Assembly (NCBI GenBank): GCA_001566295.1
Contig: KQ964247.1
Span: 558,001-622,000 of the forward strand
Length of the DNA stretch: 64,000 nucleotides
Direction: 5' to 3'
DNA from: Microdochium bolleyi
Taxonomy: Eukaryota; Ascomycota; Sordariomycetes; Xylariales; Microdochiaceae
The position numbers and the translations under genes are program-made. Below the pieces are notes generated by a model, which was given only the letters and a program-made list of their open reading frames with translations, ran no database searches and was not told the origin of the DNA. Positions 44,469 through 58,100 of the stretch are shown in pieces (position 1 is the first letter of the stretch; each line of letters starts with the position of its first letter).

Positions 44469-45606
44469 TGAATATGATATATACATACTCGACCAGTGTA
44501 AAAGAGAATGCCTGGGGCTTTGCCCTCTCGTGTGTAGAAGGCATCGCGCGAAAACAAAACAAATAAAGTACAGCCCACCCGGGAGTTTCTGGAATCGACT
44601 CAATCAAATCTCCCGGAGCGCCGAGCGTTGCAGTCTCAAGGGGGGACCAGGCGACGACGGTGATGTATCCTAGGTATACGACAGCCACGATGGCGACATC
44701 CGCTGTGTAAGCATTATGGGCGACAGCAGACAACAGGTGATATGATAGGACGACTGGTCCAACGTGCCCAGTCGATGGTAGCATGAAACTAAAGTGCGAG
44801 ATGCTCACACGTAGTAGTATAACTACTTACACAATAATAACAACCGTACAGCCACGTACAGCAATCCAGTCACTCAGTACAAAACATGCACGTCATAACC
44901 CATCAAATCTGTCCTAGGCGCCCAACGTAGACTACTTATAAACATTCCACAACTGTTACCCCGGGTACAAGGGCAACTTGGTGTTCGAGTCTAGGTAACA
45001 TGCATGACCAAGCGAGGCACCAACAATCACGCATGGGCGACAGAAAGGCGGCAGAGAGTAGAGGTTGATCGTCATGATTCATTGTCGGCATTCGTAGGCA
45101 GTCGAAAATGATGTGATCTCTGAGACGAAGTGAAAAAACAAGCTTCCAAGAAAGATTCGCACAGCCTCGTCCCCTACTCGGATATGGTGCACAAGTCGCC
45201 ATTCCCAGAGAGGCGAAAGCGGCAACGCCCCAAATGTGCATAGGTACAGATAGGTACAAAAGAGTATGTTGTTTGAAGTCAACAGGGGCCAGACCAATTC
45301 CAGAAAGGCACAGTCGACCCCGAGCATATGCATTGCTAGGACGGCTATGAGAGTAGGACACAATGAATCACCATCTTTTCAAGGTCTGGCAACGAAGTGA
45401 AGGGTAGCGCTTGGTATTTCTTTCAGATACTCTCGACTTCGAACATCGAAAGACGCCAGTGGTCGGCTTCTTGCAGAGGGAGCTGCGAGAGACGCCGGCA
45501 CAGGAGAGACTTAAAGCCTGATACCCAAGATAGGTGTTTCCGCGGTTGATTGAATTGTACCAAAGAAAACTTGACAAGGACTATGCCAGTCGACACGTGT
45601 GGTTGC
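44469..45606. other. Convergent 3' intergenic region
   Basis: This is 1.14 kb between the ankyrin-CorA and CAP protein stop codons. It contains AATAAA at 44562-44567, about 95 bp after the CorA stop, as a plausible polyadenylation signal. A CCTAGGTATA word occurs near 44669. No gene was recognised. Confidence 0.5.
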
Positions 45607-46545
45607 TTAAGCAATGACGGGGGCCTTGCCAAGGGGAGCCTTGACGTTCGCAGCGTAACGGCCGCCAACGTTGCCTAGTGATGATGTTAGTATGAGCTGT
45701 GAATGTTGTAAACTCGGCGAGGATGATTGTAAAACTTACCAGCAGGGTAGTAGTTGCAGACCATGTACCAGGCATCCATGCTGGCGGACATGGGGCTGCC
45801 CTTCTTGCAGAGCTTGACGGCGCAGCCAAGACCGGTAGAGTCGGCCCAGAGAAGCTGGGAAAGGTGACCCCAGTCGCCGAAGTTGCTCATGGAGGGCTCC
45901 TTGCCGAAGAACGAGGCGTACGAGGCGAACTCACCGCCGTACCACATGTTGCTGGCGGCACGGGCGATGGCACCGTCCTCGCCGAGCGCACCGGCGTTGT
46001 TGGAGGTACCCCACATGGCGAGGTTCTGGCCGTAGCCACCACCGTTGATGTCCCTATAAGGGCTGTCAGCACCTAGCTTCCTCGGCTCGAGTCATTGATT
46101 CGAAGATGGCTTACATCTGGTGCTTGAAGACGCAAGAGTCAGCAGCCTCCTGAGCAGAGGCGGCGATCTTATCGTTCCAGGTCATGGCAGGAGCAGAGTG
46201 GTTGGAGCGGTGGATGTTGTGGTGGTAGAGAGCAGCGTCCTTCATGCTGCCGTTGGGAACGTAGACCGGCGCGGGCTGGGCAGGAGCCGGGGCGTTGACG
46301 ACCTCGGAGGGCTTGGGCTTGGGGGCACCGACGTCGGGGCCCTTGGTGATAGTGACAACCTCGCCGACAGGCACCGCGGGGGCATAGACGGGAGCCGGGG
46401 TGGGGGCGACGGGCTCCTGGCCAGCAGTGACGGTGACCTCCTCGTAGACGGTGGTCCACTTGGTCTCGTACACGCGCTTGTTAAGAGCCGGGCCGGCGAT
46501 GGCCGCGGCAGCGGAGGAGAGGAGGATGATGGCGGAGGTTCTCAT
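45607..46545 (-). CDS. Secreted CAP/PR-1-like (SCP/TAPS, Pry-type) protein
   Basis: Three exons, 46115-46545, 45740-46053 and 45607-45674, give 270 residues. A signal peptide (MRTSAIILLSSAAAAIAGPA) is followed by a Pro/Ala/Val-rich linker of about 75 residues. The CAP domain is at about 100-250: MKDAALYHHNIHRSNHSAPA (CAP helix with His), MTWNDKIAASAQEAADSC, GGGYGQNLAMWG, WGHLSQLLWADSTGLGCAVK and WYMVCNYYPAGN. The His/Glu-type tetrad positions and the paired cysteines of the fold appear present. In yeast, Pry proteins of this family bind and export sterols and fatty acids. In plant-associated fungi, some act at the host interface. Which applies here is unknown. The last 22 residues are encoded by a short third exon. 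Confidence 0.93.
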
Positions 46546-47586
46546 GGTGACGTTGGTAGTCGAGTATCACGGAACTGTAGCGGGTCAGCGGCCGGGCAGA
46601 GGAATGTAAGACAGGGGCCCCAGGCGCAGCACCACGCGGATATCGGGACGGTGAGACCGGGTGGCGGCGGCGGCAGACATACCTTTGGTGGTAGGTTCTT
46701 GAAAAGGTTTTCTGAAAGATCGAAACCGATTGAGATAGCAGCTACCAGAGCGGATGCGACGGTCGAGTTGTTGTGATGTTTTTGAGAGTTGCGGTTGGTC
46801 TTTTGGGGCGGCTTGCGTCCGTGAATGAAGGATAGTGAGGAGCGTGGGCGTTGTTGTAAGGAGTGAACAGATCGGGTCAATCGATCAAGAGTTGGTAGTG
46901 CCGAAGCTCGTTGGTGTAAGGAGTGCGAAGCTCTACCGAAGAGGGTGGGAAGCAGGAACAGGACGGAGGGGATGAGATTGAGGGGGATGAGGGTATTTCA
47001 AGTCGAGGGCGAGCGTGCCCAGGTGCCTGCTGGGGGGCGAGGAGCCGGGCGGGCGCAAATTGGCAGGAGCAGCTGGCCAGCAGCAGCAATTGCGCAGGAA
47101 GGGGCGGCCGGGGGCTGCTGGTTACGACAGTCAGCCAGGCACAGACAGGCACAGACGGCCCCGGGGCTCGCAGCAGCGGGTACCTGACAGGACAGCGCCA
47201 GGATGCTGGCTAGGCGTGCTAGGGCGGAGGCCCACCCCGGGCTAATAAGGCAGGGCCAGGGGTGTGGAGGCCGATTTGGGGAAGGGGAACCTGGGTGGGG
47301 GGAGGGGTGGGAAGTACCTACTGGTGGTGGCCAAGGTGTGGTAGTAACGGAGCACCTGTTCGCAGGGCTCTCACTCGACGCGCTGCTCTTTGACGAGCCG
47401 AAGACGACAATGGCGCTGCCTCTAGTCTAGTCTACAAGTCTACAAGCGCACAGCACACGCAGGTTAGCGCACAGGTGACTCCAACAGCCCAGAAGTCCGG
47501 AGCGTGGTGGGCAGCTTGTACAGAGTGAGTGGTGGGTGGGAAGAGACTGGTGAGTGAAATGTGATGGAGGCGTGACCAGGCAAGGC
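46546..47586 (-). promoter_or_regulatory. Long, nearly ATG-free leader of the CAP gene with a probable 5' UTR intron
   Basis: On the - strand, only one ATG occurs in the 1041 bp upstream of the CAP start. That ATG (46678-46680) lies inside a plausible intron at 46575-46682 (GTATGT...CTGAC...CTACAG), so the spliced leader would have none. The strand is C/T-rich like the leaders of the Scw1-like gene and RSR1. The promoter is presumably near or beyond the left-reading origin at about 47.4-47.6 kb. Confidence 0.5.
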
Positions 47587-47652
47587 CATGTTGTAGATGC
47601 TGACTGGGCACTATGCGAAATTGCACAACACGTTCGCTTAGCTTACCTGGCG

Positions 47653-47676
47653 GTCTGGCAGTCTGGCAGTCTGGCA
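47653..47676 (+). repeat. (GTCTGGCA)3 tandem repeat
   Basis: Three perfect 8-bp units lie side by side, with a partial unit at each edge. The repeat sits just upstream of the ATG-free CAP leader on the CAP sense strand, and its role is unknown. Confidence 0.85.
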
Positions 47677-50600
47677 GCTTGGGTGATGATTCCTGCTTCG
47701 TTGTTGCTGGTGGCCGGGGTACTGAAGACACAAAGAAGTGCAGGTGCAGGTGGCGGTAAGAGTCGCGATGGTCGTCTAGAGTCTGTAGAACAACAATGCG
47801 GGCAGCCTCCTCTTAACGTATCCCGGAGCAGAACATTGAAACAACTTTAATTCACACACGCGCGCACACATTACACACGCATCGCATCTCATCCAGCGTC
47901 ATTCTGTCTGAGTCGCCAACTGCGACACAAAACGGGCCTTTGACGCCACGGCCAGGCCACGCCAGGCCACCGTCATCGAGACCGCCCTCCGCCAGCCATC
48001 ACAGACCTGTCACCGGAGCCCCACGGGCACACGTGAGACAGCCAGGCGGTCCTCCGCTCGACGACTAGAGAAAGAACAGCCATCGTGCTCTAAGGCCTAC
48101 CTGCCTGGTCGCTGGCGACCAGCAAGTCTGCCACCACTCGTGTCCGTCCTTCGTAAGCTGCAGACCACGCCAAGATGCCATGGCTCGTGTCGCAGAAGAC
48201 ACCGTCTGGCCCCTTTCCGCTGTCGTCGGCATCTGCTTCTCCAACAACCATTCCTGTCTCAATGCGGGTGAGGCGGCAGCCTTGTCTTCAGCCAAGAACG
48301 GTCGCGCAGACGCTTCAGCTGATTGCGACAAGGACGACTCGTGAGCCACCTGCCCTAGGAATGGACGGTCGGCCTTACTTTCGCACTTCGAAAGTCAGAT
48401 GCTCGAAACGGCTGCAAGATCCATTCCACCAGCGCCAAAGCTCGATTCAGTGTCTTTACGCCGTCAATCAACGCCAACACGAGGTCAGCGCTACCGCCTG
48501 GCAAGCACAACTCGGTCTCCGGGTCGCTACTCATGGAGCACTTCAGGCCGCTCATCGGTCAGCCGTACGCCCACCACTATGTTCAAACTATGTTCTACGG
48601 TGATGTCGCCCTCCTTTGCAGCCTTCCATGATTGCCCGGCACGATCCGGATTCGGCCTTGACCACTCACCACTCACCACACGCCAACTCCAAGCCACCTC
48701 CTGGCGTGATCGCCTTCGCTAAGGTTGGCAAAGAGCATGAGCAGCTCTTCGCTATGGCCAACGCGATGCTCCATCTCTTCAAATGCCGATTGCAACAACG
48801 GCCCTTCTGGACCAAACAAGACCGCCACAACACAATGGGCAGCTCGCAAAATCTGGGGACGCTCGTATGGGATCCACCGTCATCATGTACCTTGCATAAC
48901 CGACCAGGGCTGGGATTGGCCGCTGTCAGCATCAACCCTGAGAAGGGCGTGGTCCCAACAATGATTTTCGCACAAGGCGCTTGGCTCGCCCCAGAACGGC
49001 AGTTGCGCCAGGACTCATTGGTTGCAGATCGTCGCTGGAGCCCCTTATTGGCGCCGCAGGGGTCTTTGGTCGGTTGCCGTCATTTACAGCATAATATTAC
49101 TCCGTCCTGGGCGCTGGCGAACAAGGCTCGTGGGAAATGGGCGAGCCTGGCGAGGCCCCTTTCTTTAATTGCCCACTTACTCCACCGCCCATGCCCACCA
49201 CGGGGCCGTCGACTTTGTGGCGTCTCTCTGAAACGACCATCTCAATTGACCAGTGCCAATTCGTGGTTGGTCGGTCGGTGCTGGAGCTCCGCAACAATCT
49301 CGAAGTGCCGGGAGAATCATTGTCTGGGCTGATAGCACATCGAAGGCCGGAGAGGGAAGCATCATGGTTACGGCAGACTGTCCTGCGAAAATGGCGCACA
49401 CTCGAAGCTCTCTCTTAAGGTCCAGCAGCGCACAATGACGTAGCACGACGGCCAGTGCAGCAACAGACTACCATGCTTCCTTATCTGGGCATCTGACTAT
49501 CAAGTGCCATTTGCTGCATACAGCTTCGAGACGATTCCATGCTTGTGGTCTCAGATCTTGGACCATGACAAGCATCGGTATTGACTCTGGGAGGTGGACA
49601 TCAGGAGAAATCCGTTGACCAGAGCCACCCAAGGCGTTCACGGATGTCGTTCGGAGCATCAGTCAATCGTGCAGAGCTGCTAGGGCTTCGCAACACGGCA
49701 GCTCTGACAGTGGTTGGCATGACATGTCACCGATGATTAAACTGACTCGGAATCTGCTTCTACGTATGAAGGAGAGAACAACAGTGTTGGCGTGATCGCC
49801 TGCATGGGTTCGTGGCACGAATCACACATGGTACACGACGATCCCATACTCGACCGGTTGCGGCCTTGTATGGTCGAGGCTTGGATGTGTCCACGACACA
49901 CGCAGTACCTACGGGGTGGAAGACATCGGTTTTTGGCAGCCGTTGTCGAGCGGGCGGGCGCACGAGCCTGGACAAGCCACAAAGCGGGACAGATGCACTG
50001 TCATGGCAGGTGGTGGCTTTCAGCAGGGTCCATCGTTGGTCGGCTTGTCAGACGCCCCGACTCCAAGAGTCTGCAGACGCCAGCGTCTCCCACTGCAACC
50101 TGACCACCAGCTTGACTTTTGCACAGGTAGTGCCACGAGACTTCATCCCATCTTGCAGATATATCGGCGATTACTCTCTCAATGCCAGCCGCGGCTCCGG
50201 AGTCGATCGATGCGCGCGCTACCCACACGGCAGCGACCACAAGACAAGGCATCATGAAACAGCCTAGAGCAGGGTTTCGGGCCATATGCAGGGGCCCACT
50301 CGCAGTGGTCCCGGCTGCTGTCAGAAAGCCGTCCGGCTGGGGCCACGACATACTGTATGTGGAACAAGCGCTCATCTCAAGAGGGCCGCGGGAAGCCTGT
50401 GAGCAGGGCTTCAGAGCCATTCAGGATCCACCGCGGGCGCCTGGGCCATTTGTGTCGCAATACGGAGGAAGGCGCTTTGCCCTCGCGATGGATCTTTGCG
50501 CAAAGTTCCTTGCGGCTCGATCTCATGGAGAGCGTGGGCGGAAGGGATCCCTTGCTGCTTGCTTGTTACAGATCCAACTCAAATTTATCAATGCATCTGG

Positions 50601-51227
50601 GGACCAGGGCCAAGGGCATCTACGTCGGCCGAGTACTCCCTTTACGGCAGTTGACGAGAGGCAACTAAGTATTGCAACATTCCAATAAGATCTGGGAAAC
50701 AGGAGGCTCTTTTCGCCTCAGTGAATTGGGTCATCATGCGAGCGAGAAAAAGTCCAGATGAAGTGCAGAGGGTCTATGCTGAAACGTGACGGACCTTTTC
50801 AAATCAGCGGTTCGGTGCCGTGCGTGCAACTCGGGTGCCTCGATCAGACGTTGCCGAGAGTCTAGGCGCGGCTCGACTTGACGAGAGGGAAAACAAAGAA
50901 CGAAAGTCTAAACAAGGAGATCGGGCCTTGACAATGGGCACCAGGTGCGTGTTTCCACAAGTCCGCAGGCTGACTACCTAGATGCCCATTGGGCATCATG
51001 ATGAGGGGATGTCCACCGGGGCACGGCCGACAAACACACTCGATCATGATTCATCGCCCGCAGTGGCCTTGTTTCTGGTTCAGAACATTTTTTTTCTGTC
51101 ATTCTCCATTAACTCGAAACAATCGGGCCACACACATTTGTGCCTCGGCCAGCTCGCCGGAGACTTGGTTCTTGATTTAGCTTGAGCGTTTTTTTACACA
51201 CAAAAAGGCCACGCGTGCGGGTGGTAC

Positions 51228-51260
51228 GTGTGTGTGTGTGGAGAGAGAGAGAGAGAGAGA
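51228..51260 (+). repeat. Compound (GT)6 / (GA)10 microsatellite
   Basis: A GT run (51228-51240) passes directly into ten GA units (51241-51260) in gene-free DNA. It is likely to be length-polymorphic between isolates. Confidence 0.9.
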
Positions 51261-54200
51261 TGGAGGAGTTGACCTTGCAGGTGGAGCCATTTTTTCTGGA
51301 GTTCGGCTCACAAGGTCGCATTGTCGTTGTTGACTTTTCGTCATTGTTGCCTGCAACCTTGCCACTGTCCTGCAGGAACGTGCGTGGGTGCGTGGGGATG
51401 CTCCGACCTTTCGGGTTCAAACTCTAAGTGAGTGCGGGATTGCAACCGTGCGGCTCTGGTCACTCTGCCGGGAAACGAGGCTCATTTCGATGAAACTCGG
51501 GAGAAATAAGCAGAGGTGCGCTCTCTGATATGATCCCGCTTCATCTCTGTCGCAAATTGAACAGGAAAGGGCGGGACCTGTTTGTATGGTTTGATAATTT
51601 GTGCGACAGGCGGCTCGTGGCGAAACCAGATGCACTTGTTCATCCATGTGGTTTAGCAAGCTGTGGTTTACAAGCATACCAGGCGATCTTGTCTCCGCAA
51701 CGACTCCTCCCCGAGTCAACGCGGACGTTGGAGATCAAGAAGCGGGAACTCTGGAGAAAGCAGTCAACTATCTGGGCAATTCGAGGCCTCGCCCACCCCT
51801 CCGGCCCAATGTTCGGCGCGAGATCGGCAGCCGGAGCAGCAGCACGGGCTACGGATCTACTTCGTGACTAAGTCAGGTACTACTGCAGACTATCGGCATC
51901 TGGGAAGCTGTCGTCTTCTAGCGGTGCTCTGTTGTTGTTGGCCATTGTTGCTGTCTCTTCCTGCAGGTACCCACCTGCCTAAGCGTAGGCACAGACGAGC
52001 GTTGAGGGCGGGTTGCAACGGCTGGGTTTGGAGTAAGTCAATCTCAGTCTGTCCGCGCGGCTCCTTCTCCAGGCATTGGAGCTCGCTTGCGGTAATCTGC
52101 CCTTCTGTAGCCGTCGACTTTCATCCGTCTCCCTCCTCTGTCTTTCTTGGCTCTTCCGCACTACCATGCCCAAGCTGTAGGCAGACGAAAGGAAGTGAGT
52201 ATGTGTGGTACCACGGCCTTGTCTCGACACGTTGCATGATGTTGCTTGACATTCTGCAGTGCTCAGCCGCGGCTGCGGTCCTGTAAGACCTCGGGGTGGC
52301 ATCGCGGGGACTCTTTTTACTCTTATCCACGCAGCTCGCAGACTTTGTGCTCCGTGAGAAGAAAGAAAACACCTGTTTCATTTGTCTGCGAATAACAATC
52401 ATTGCAAGAGGGTTAGGTGGAAAGCATGAGGAGTGCAAGGCCAGTTCTGTGTGTCATTTGTACGACAGAAATGTTGCAAGAAGGGAGCAAACAAAAGTTA
52501 CATATTGCGCGACAAATGCCGTCTCGAGTAGACTGTTAAATCCCTCCGATTTCCGACGTGAGTGGCTTGTCCTGTTTTGCTTTGCCTTGCTCTCCTGGTT
52601 TTATGTAGAATTCTTGAAAGGATTAGTGAGGTTATAGATACAATGTCTTCGTCAAACGCCGCAGCCGGCCCATGCGCAAGCCGTCATTTGAGAAGGAGGG
52701 GGGCAGGATTAGCATGAGACATGTGTGTTCTGGATGAGATCAACCCGCGGCTCGTCCGAACTCTGTGCCGCTCGACTTCGTACTCATGCACAACAACAAC
52801 AAGTCCCAGATGGTCGAAAGTAGGGCAGGGGACTTGTGCCACGCACGAGCTCTACCCCATCACCTGCCTACGCCGCACTAGCCCAAAGGTCCGCAACAAA
52901 AGGTACGAAGATTTAGAATAATCAGCCCCAGAGCGCCGGTGGCGTCGGGCCAAGACAGCGCCGGCAATTCGCGCAAGGGGAATGAGGGAGGGGAGGCTAG
53001 CGAGGCGAGGACAGGTGTGGTACTCGGTGCTACTGTAGATCACACGCGCGTCGGGTCTCGTGTCGTGGCTTGCTCAGCGGTGACCGGGGTTTTAATTGCT
53101 TTTCCGGCGACTAATCCAACGGTGGACTATCTAGTCCAAGCGAAGGAGAGGAAGCTGAGAGGAACAAATGAGGAGTTTCGGGGCTGAGGCATTGGTTGGA
53201 AAAGGCGCTACGCGCTGTAAATTGTCAATTGTGAGCGAGTTGGCTCCTCCATCTTAAGAGGGGGCGGGTTGTGGGGGAAAGGGAGCAGGGAAAGGGGGAA
53301 CCCGGCAGTTCGGATCCGATCTGTAGCGAGAACACGTGGGCGACCGAGACAACGACAGGAGAGAAGGGATGTTGTAGAATGGCTTTACTGACTCAATACT
53401 GCCGCGAGGGGTGTTTCTCAAATCCTGATCCTGATCGGCTGGTTAGGGTCATCGAGGGAGGAAGCGTCCTCGATGTCGGCAAGTCGAACCGGAGATGGTG
53501 CAACGGGCAGACGGGACAGATCTATCTCGGACGAGTCAAAGAAGAGTAGAGTGTGCGTTTCCGGTTCCGTCTGCCGCTGGAGACAAAGGGTGAGCCTTGC
53601 TCGGACACTTCCAACAGGCAGACTTGACTCACAGGCGAAGCGACAAATAATGGAAGTAATGCAGCCTACTTTACTGACCTGCAGTCCTGTGTAGACTGAG
53701 TAGCTCAGGCAGACGAACATGCTGCTTCTGCGGCAATCTGTCCACTTGATCATGCCCTATGGAAGATCGTTGGAGTCTGATCCACGTGGGGATCTGATCT
53801 GGCGAGTTCACAAGTCTGGCAGTGCAGTGCAGGCCATCAAATCATTAATGATGCCACGGAGGAAATGAAGGTGTAGGGGGCTGGTCACTATTGGTCGACC
53901 TGCTATATTCTGAGATAAACATTGTGAAAGATGTATCGTGAAAAAGTGCCTTGTGATGTCGTGAGCACATGTTGTGGTTGGGAACCGCGACGTGAAAATT
54001 CACGGTCATCACTTTGCAATGACGATAACAACCATCCGAACGCGCATTTCACACACCCTCTCCTGAACTCACTCTTTTGGCACAGAAGACAGTACAGCGA
54101 CTCGCCAGACAAAAACGTCATACATTAAAAGACATCTACCAGACTGCTTACACACAAAGGTTTCCTCAACCACAGTACTTCAAGCTACGGCCCTTCCATC

Positions 54201-55112
54201 ATTTGGTGTTGCGGACCATATATGGCTAGAAGAACTCATCCTGCCTCTATGTAATGACCGCAAACCAACATGTTCAGGGCAGCCTGGCTTCGGTCGACCC
54301 CCTCGCAGCAGTCAAGGCGAGCAACTACATTGTACGAAAAAACGGTCTACCGAGCCCGTTGTGCACTCGCGGCGCGAGTCGTGACGTGTGTGAGATTGTG
54401 AATCACGACACAGGCAGGGGACGAGCCTCGGACGTGTCGGCCTGTCGAAAGAGCTGGGACGTGTGTAGATCAAGTCGTCAGGCTTTCCTCTCCGGGCTCG
54501 TGGGCGTCTGCGGTAGGTCATATACAGCAGCACATGTCTTTCCTCGATTTTTTCGTACCAAAGGACACGAGATAAGCACTGCTCCGGAGACTCGACACAG
54601 TGCCTTACGTGAAACCAGCGCGGCTCGTGTGCACAAATCTTACGGAGTAACTTGCGCTTGGAGACGAATAAAAGTAGTACTTTCTATATTGTGGTATGAT
54701 ATCCTCATAATCGTAAGCACCACGGGTCAAACCGTCACGTGCCCGTTCGTCTATTTCTTCTTGACTTGTCTTTTCCCTTTTCGCAAAGGGAGAAAGTTTC
54801 TAGCAGATGTGTTGAATGCTATAGATCCCTCCTTGAAAAACCCCAAACCCCTACATTTCCTTTCCAGATGCAAGCCCCCAAGTGTTCAAGCCCTTTCAAA
54901 TCCATAAAGACGGAAGTAAGTCTTGTTGTGTATAATGATGATGTAATGTGTAAGTAAACGCCGCGCTCCCATGTGTGTTAAAGCAGATGGTGTTTTCAAA
55001 GGACCAGCTTCATGTTAAAGATCGGTGCTGTCCTGTCCGTGCCGTGAGTGTGACGGTCTTTGATATGTAGAGTCTGAAAGAACCAGTCTTTGAAAGTGCC
55101 TGCCAGCAGCTT

Positions 55113-58100
55113 CTAGACATTGACAGTCGTGTCCTCAACTGGCGGGCATGTGCAGAAGAGGTTGGTGTCACCGTAAGCTGTAACGAGGTATCAGTATGTA
55201 GGTCACAAATGAAATGATCAGTTGGGAGGAAAAGAGCTGGGTAGCGCTCACTGTCATCCACACGTCCGACACTCGGCCAGAACTTCTTCTCCTTAAGCCA
55301 GGGCAGCGGGTACGCCGCCTGCTCGCGGGTATACGGCCGCTCCCACTTGCCGTCGTCGCCTGAGATGAGATCGGACATCGGGTGGGGCGAATTCTTGAGG
55401 ACGTTGCCCTCGCGAGGCGATCTGCCCTCCTCGATATCACGGATCTCGTGACGGATGTTGATCAGGGCGTCGATGAACCGGTCGAGCTCCTCCTTGCTCT
55501 CGCTCTCAGTCGGCTCGATCATGAGCGTGTTCGCGACAGGCCAGCTCATGGTAGGAGCGTGGAATCCGTAGTCCTGAAGACGCTTGGCGATGTCGATGAC
55601 CTCGATGCCCGCGGACTCGCGGAACGGACGAGCGTCGAGGATGAACTCGTGGGCGCACCGCTGGTTCGCGTTGACGTACAGGATCGGGTAGTGAGGCTTG
55701 AGGCGGGACATGATGTAGTTGGCGTTCAGGATGGCCATCTGGGTTGCCTGCTTCAAGCCGTCCTTGCCCATCAGGCTGTTGTAGGCCCAGCTGATCATGT
55801 TGATACTGGCACTGCCGTTGTTGGCGCTACTGACTGGGAACGCGTTGGTACGAGGCTTGCCGGGATCGACGCTGTTGGGGTTGCCAGGCAGGAAGGGCTC
55901 GAGGTGCTTCTGCACGCAGATGGGACCGACACCAGGACCACCACCTCCGTGGGGAATGCAGAAGGTCTTGTGCAGGTTCAGGTGGCATACGTCGGCACCA
56001 ATCTCGCCAGGAGAGCAGAGACCAATCTGAGCGTTCATGTTGGCACCGTCCATGTAGACCTGGCCGCCGTGCTCGTGAACAATCTCGCAGGCTCTCTTGA
56101 CACCAGGCTCGAACACACCGTATGTGCTAGGGTATGTGATCATAATAGCGCCAAGCTGCTCCTTGTGCTGCTCGCACTTGGCCTCCAGGTCAGCAAGGTC
56201 CAGGTTACCAGTCTTGGTGTCGCACTTGACAGGCACGACGCGCATGCCGGCCATGGCTGCGGAAGCAGGGTTGGTGCCGTGTGCTGAGACAGGAATGAGG
56301 CAGATGTCGCGCTTCTCGTCACCCCGACTGGCGTGGTAGTCTGCGATGGCACGCAGTCCTGCGAACTCGCCCTGAGCACCAGAGTTCGGCTGCAACGAGA
56401 CACCGGGCAAGCTGGTGATCGAGGCGAGCTGCTCCTTGAACCACTTCAGGATGACCTGGAAGCCTTCAGTGAACTTGTCGTCGGTGAATGGGTGAAGCAT
56501 GGAAACCTTGCCACGAGTGATCAAGTTCATCTCTGTGGTGCCATTCAGCTTCATCGTGCAGGAGCCGAGAGGAATCATTGAGTGGACCAGGGACAGGTCC
56601 TTGGATTGCAGGTGGTGGATGTAGCGCAGCAGCTCAGTCTCAGAGTGGTGCGTGTTGAACACCGGGTGTGTGAGGTAGCTGGATGTGCGCTTGAAGTCGT
56701 TGGGAATCTCGGGTGCCGCGATGCTTTGCTGGAGAACGGGACGCACCAGGTCCTTCAGAGACTCCTCGCTGACTCCATTCTCTGCAACCTTGGAAAAGAC
56801 ACGGCACAGGGCGAAAAGCATGGTGGTGTTTGTGACCTCGTCTACTGACAAGCCACGGCGAGTGCTGCTAATCTTGCGGCCTTCAATGAAGTTGTAGTAC
56901 ATGATGTCGTCGAACTTCCGAGCGGCGTCGGCGGAGCCCAGGTCGACGACCACGGTGTCAAATAGTACCTCGCCGTTGCCCTGCTTGCTGCGCAGTGTCT
57001 TGAAACCCGCAGCCTCAGCGACGCGCTGCACAGCGCGAGCAGTCGCGATGGCGCGCTCAGCGATCTCCTTCAGGCCCTTGGGGCCGTGGTAGATGGCATA
57101 AAAGGCGTTCATGTTGGCCAGAAGAGCCTGAGCGGTGCATACATTGCTTGTTGCCTTCTCTCGGCGAATGTGTTGCTCGCGGGTCTGCAGTGCGAGGCGG
57201 TATGCCTTGCCACCGAGCCTATCCTTGGAGAGACCAATCAACCGTCCCGGGATCTTGCGCTTGTGCTTGTCGGTAACAGCGAAGAAGGCGGCATGAGGGC
57301 CTCCGTAACCCATCGGTACACCCAGACGCTGCGCAGTTCCGAAGGCGATGTCCGCACCCCACTCGCCGGGCGGCGTGAGGACAGTCAGGGCCAGCAGATC
57401 TGTGGCGGCGCTCAGGAGCGCTCCCTGCTTGTGCACGAGGTCCGCCAAGGGTTTGTAGTTCTCAATCTGGCCGAGAGTGTCGGGGTATTGCACCATGACG
57501 CCGATCAGGTCATCTCCAAGGTCCTGGATGGTGCTGTGGGCATCGCTCGCTTCGAGGTCGACCTTCCGAAGCTTGATACCGAAGCCCTTGGCACGAGCCT
57601 GCATAACCTCGTAGGTCTGGGGGTGTATAGTGGCCGAGACGACGTAGGTCTTGCCCTCGCGCTTGGCCCTGGACGCAGGGAGTGCGTTCATGGACAGGGT
57701 CATGGCCTCGGCAGCTGCTGTTCCCTCGTCGAGGAGACTAGCGTTGGCGATGGGCAGACCTGTGAGGTCGGTGACGAGGGTTTGGAAGTTGACCAAAGAC
57801 TCGAGGCGGCCCTGGCTGATCTCGGGCTGGTAGGGCGTGTAGCTCGTGTACCAAGCGGGACTCTCGAGGACGTTTCGCTGGATGACGGCGGGGACCTTGG
57901 TTCCATAGTAGCCCTGCCCGATGAAGCTCTTCATGACACGGTTCGGACTGAGGATCTGTCCGGCCTTGGCTTCGAAGGCCGTCTCGGTCCAGGCAATGTC
58001 GGAGCGGTCGGTCCACAGCTCACGGGTCGAAAAGATGTCGGCGGGGATGACCTGCCTGACGAATTGGTCAAGGTCCTGGACGGGAGGGTCGAGGGCCTTT

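Larger units (their letters stand above)
47587..55112. other. Gene-poor stretch of 7.5 kb
   Basis: No frame here resembles a known protein. The longest, + 48616-49332 (238 codons) and + 54254-54907 (217 codons), have irregular composition, no domain and no matching splice chain. The base composition is not markedly AT-rich, arguing against a RIP-inactivated transposon, and no terminal repeats or target duplications were seen. Two simple repeats within it are listed separately. Non-coding transcripts or a fast-evolving small secreted protein gene remain possible. Confidence 0.4.

Noticed and set aside
48616..49332. 238-codon + strand frame in the gene-poor stretch
   Set aside because: No recognisable domain or signal peptide and no protein-like pattern of hydrophobic residues. 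It is kept only as a low-probability candidate.
54254..54907. 217-codon + strand frame near the GCV2 3' end
   Set aside because: It includes a hydrophobic stretch but no family resemblance, and lies in a likely 3' or intergenic region.
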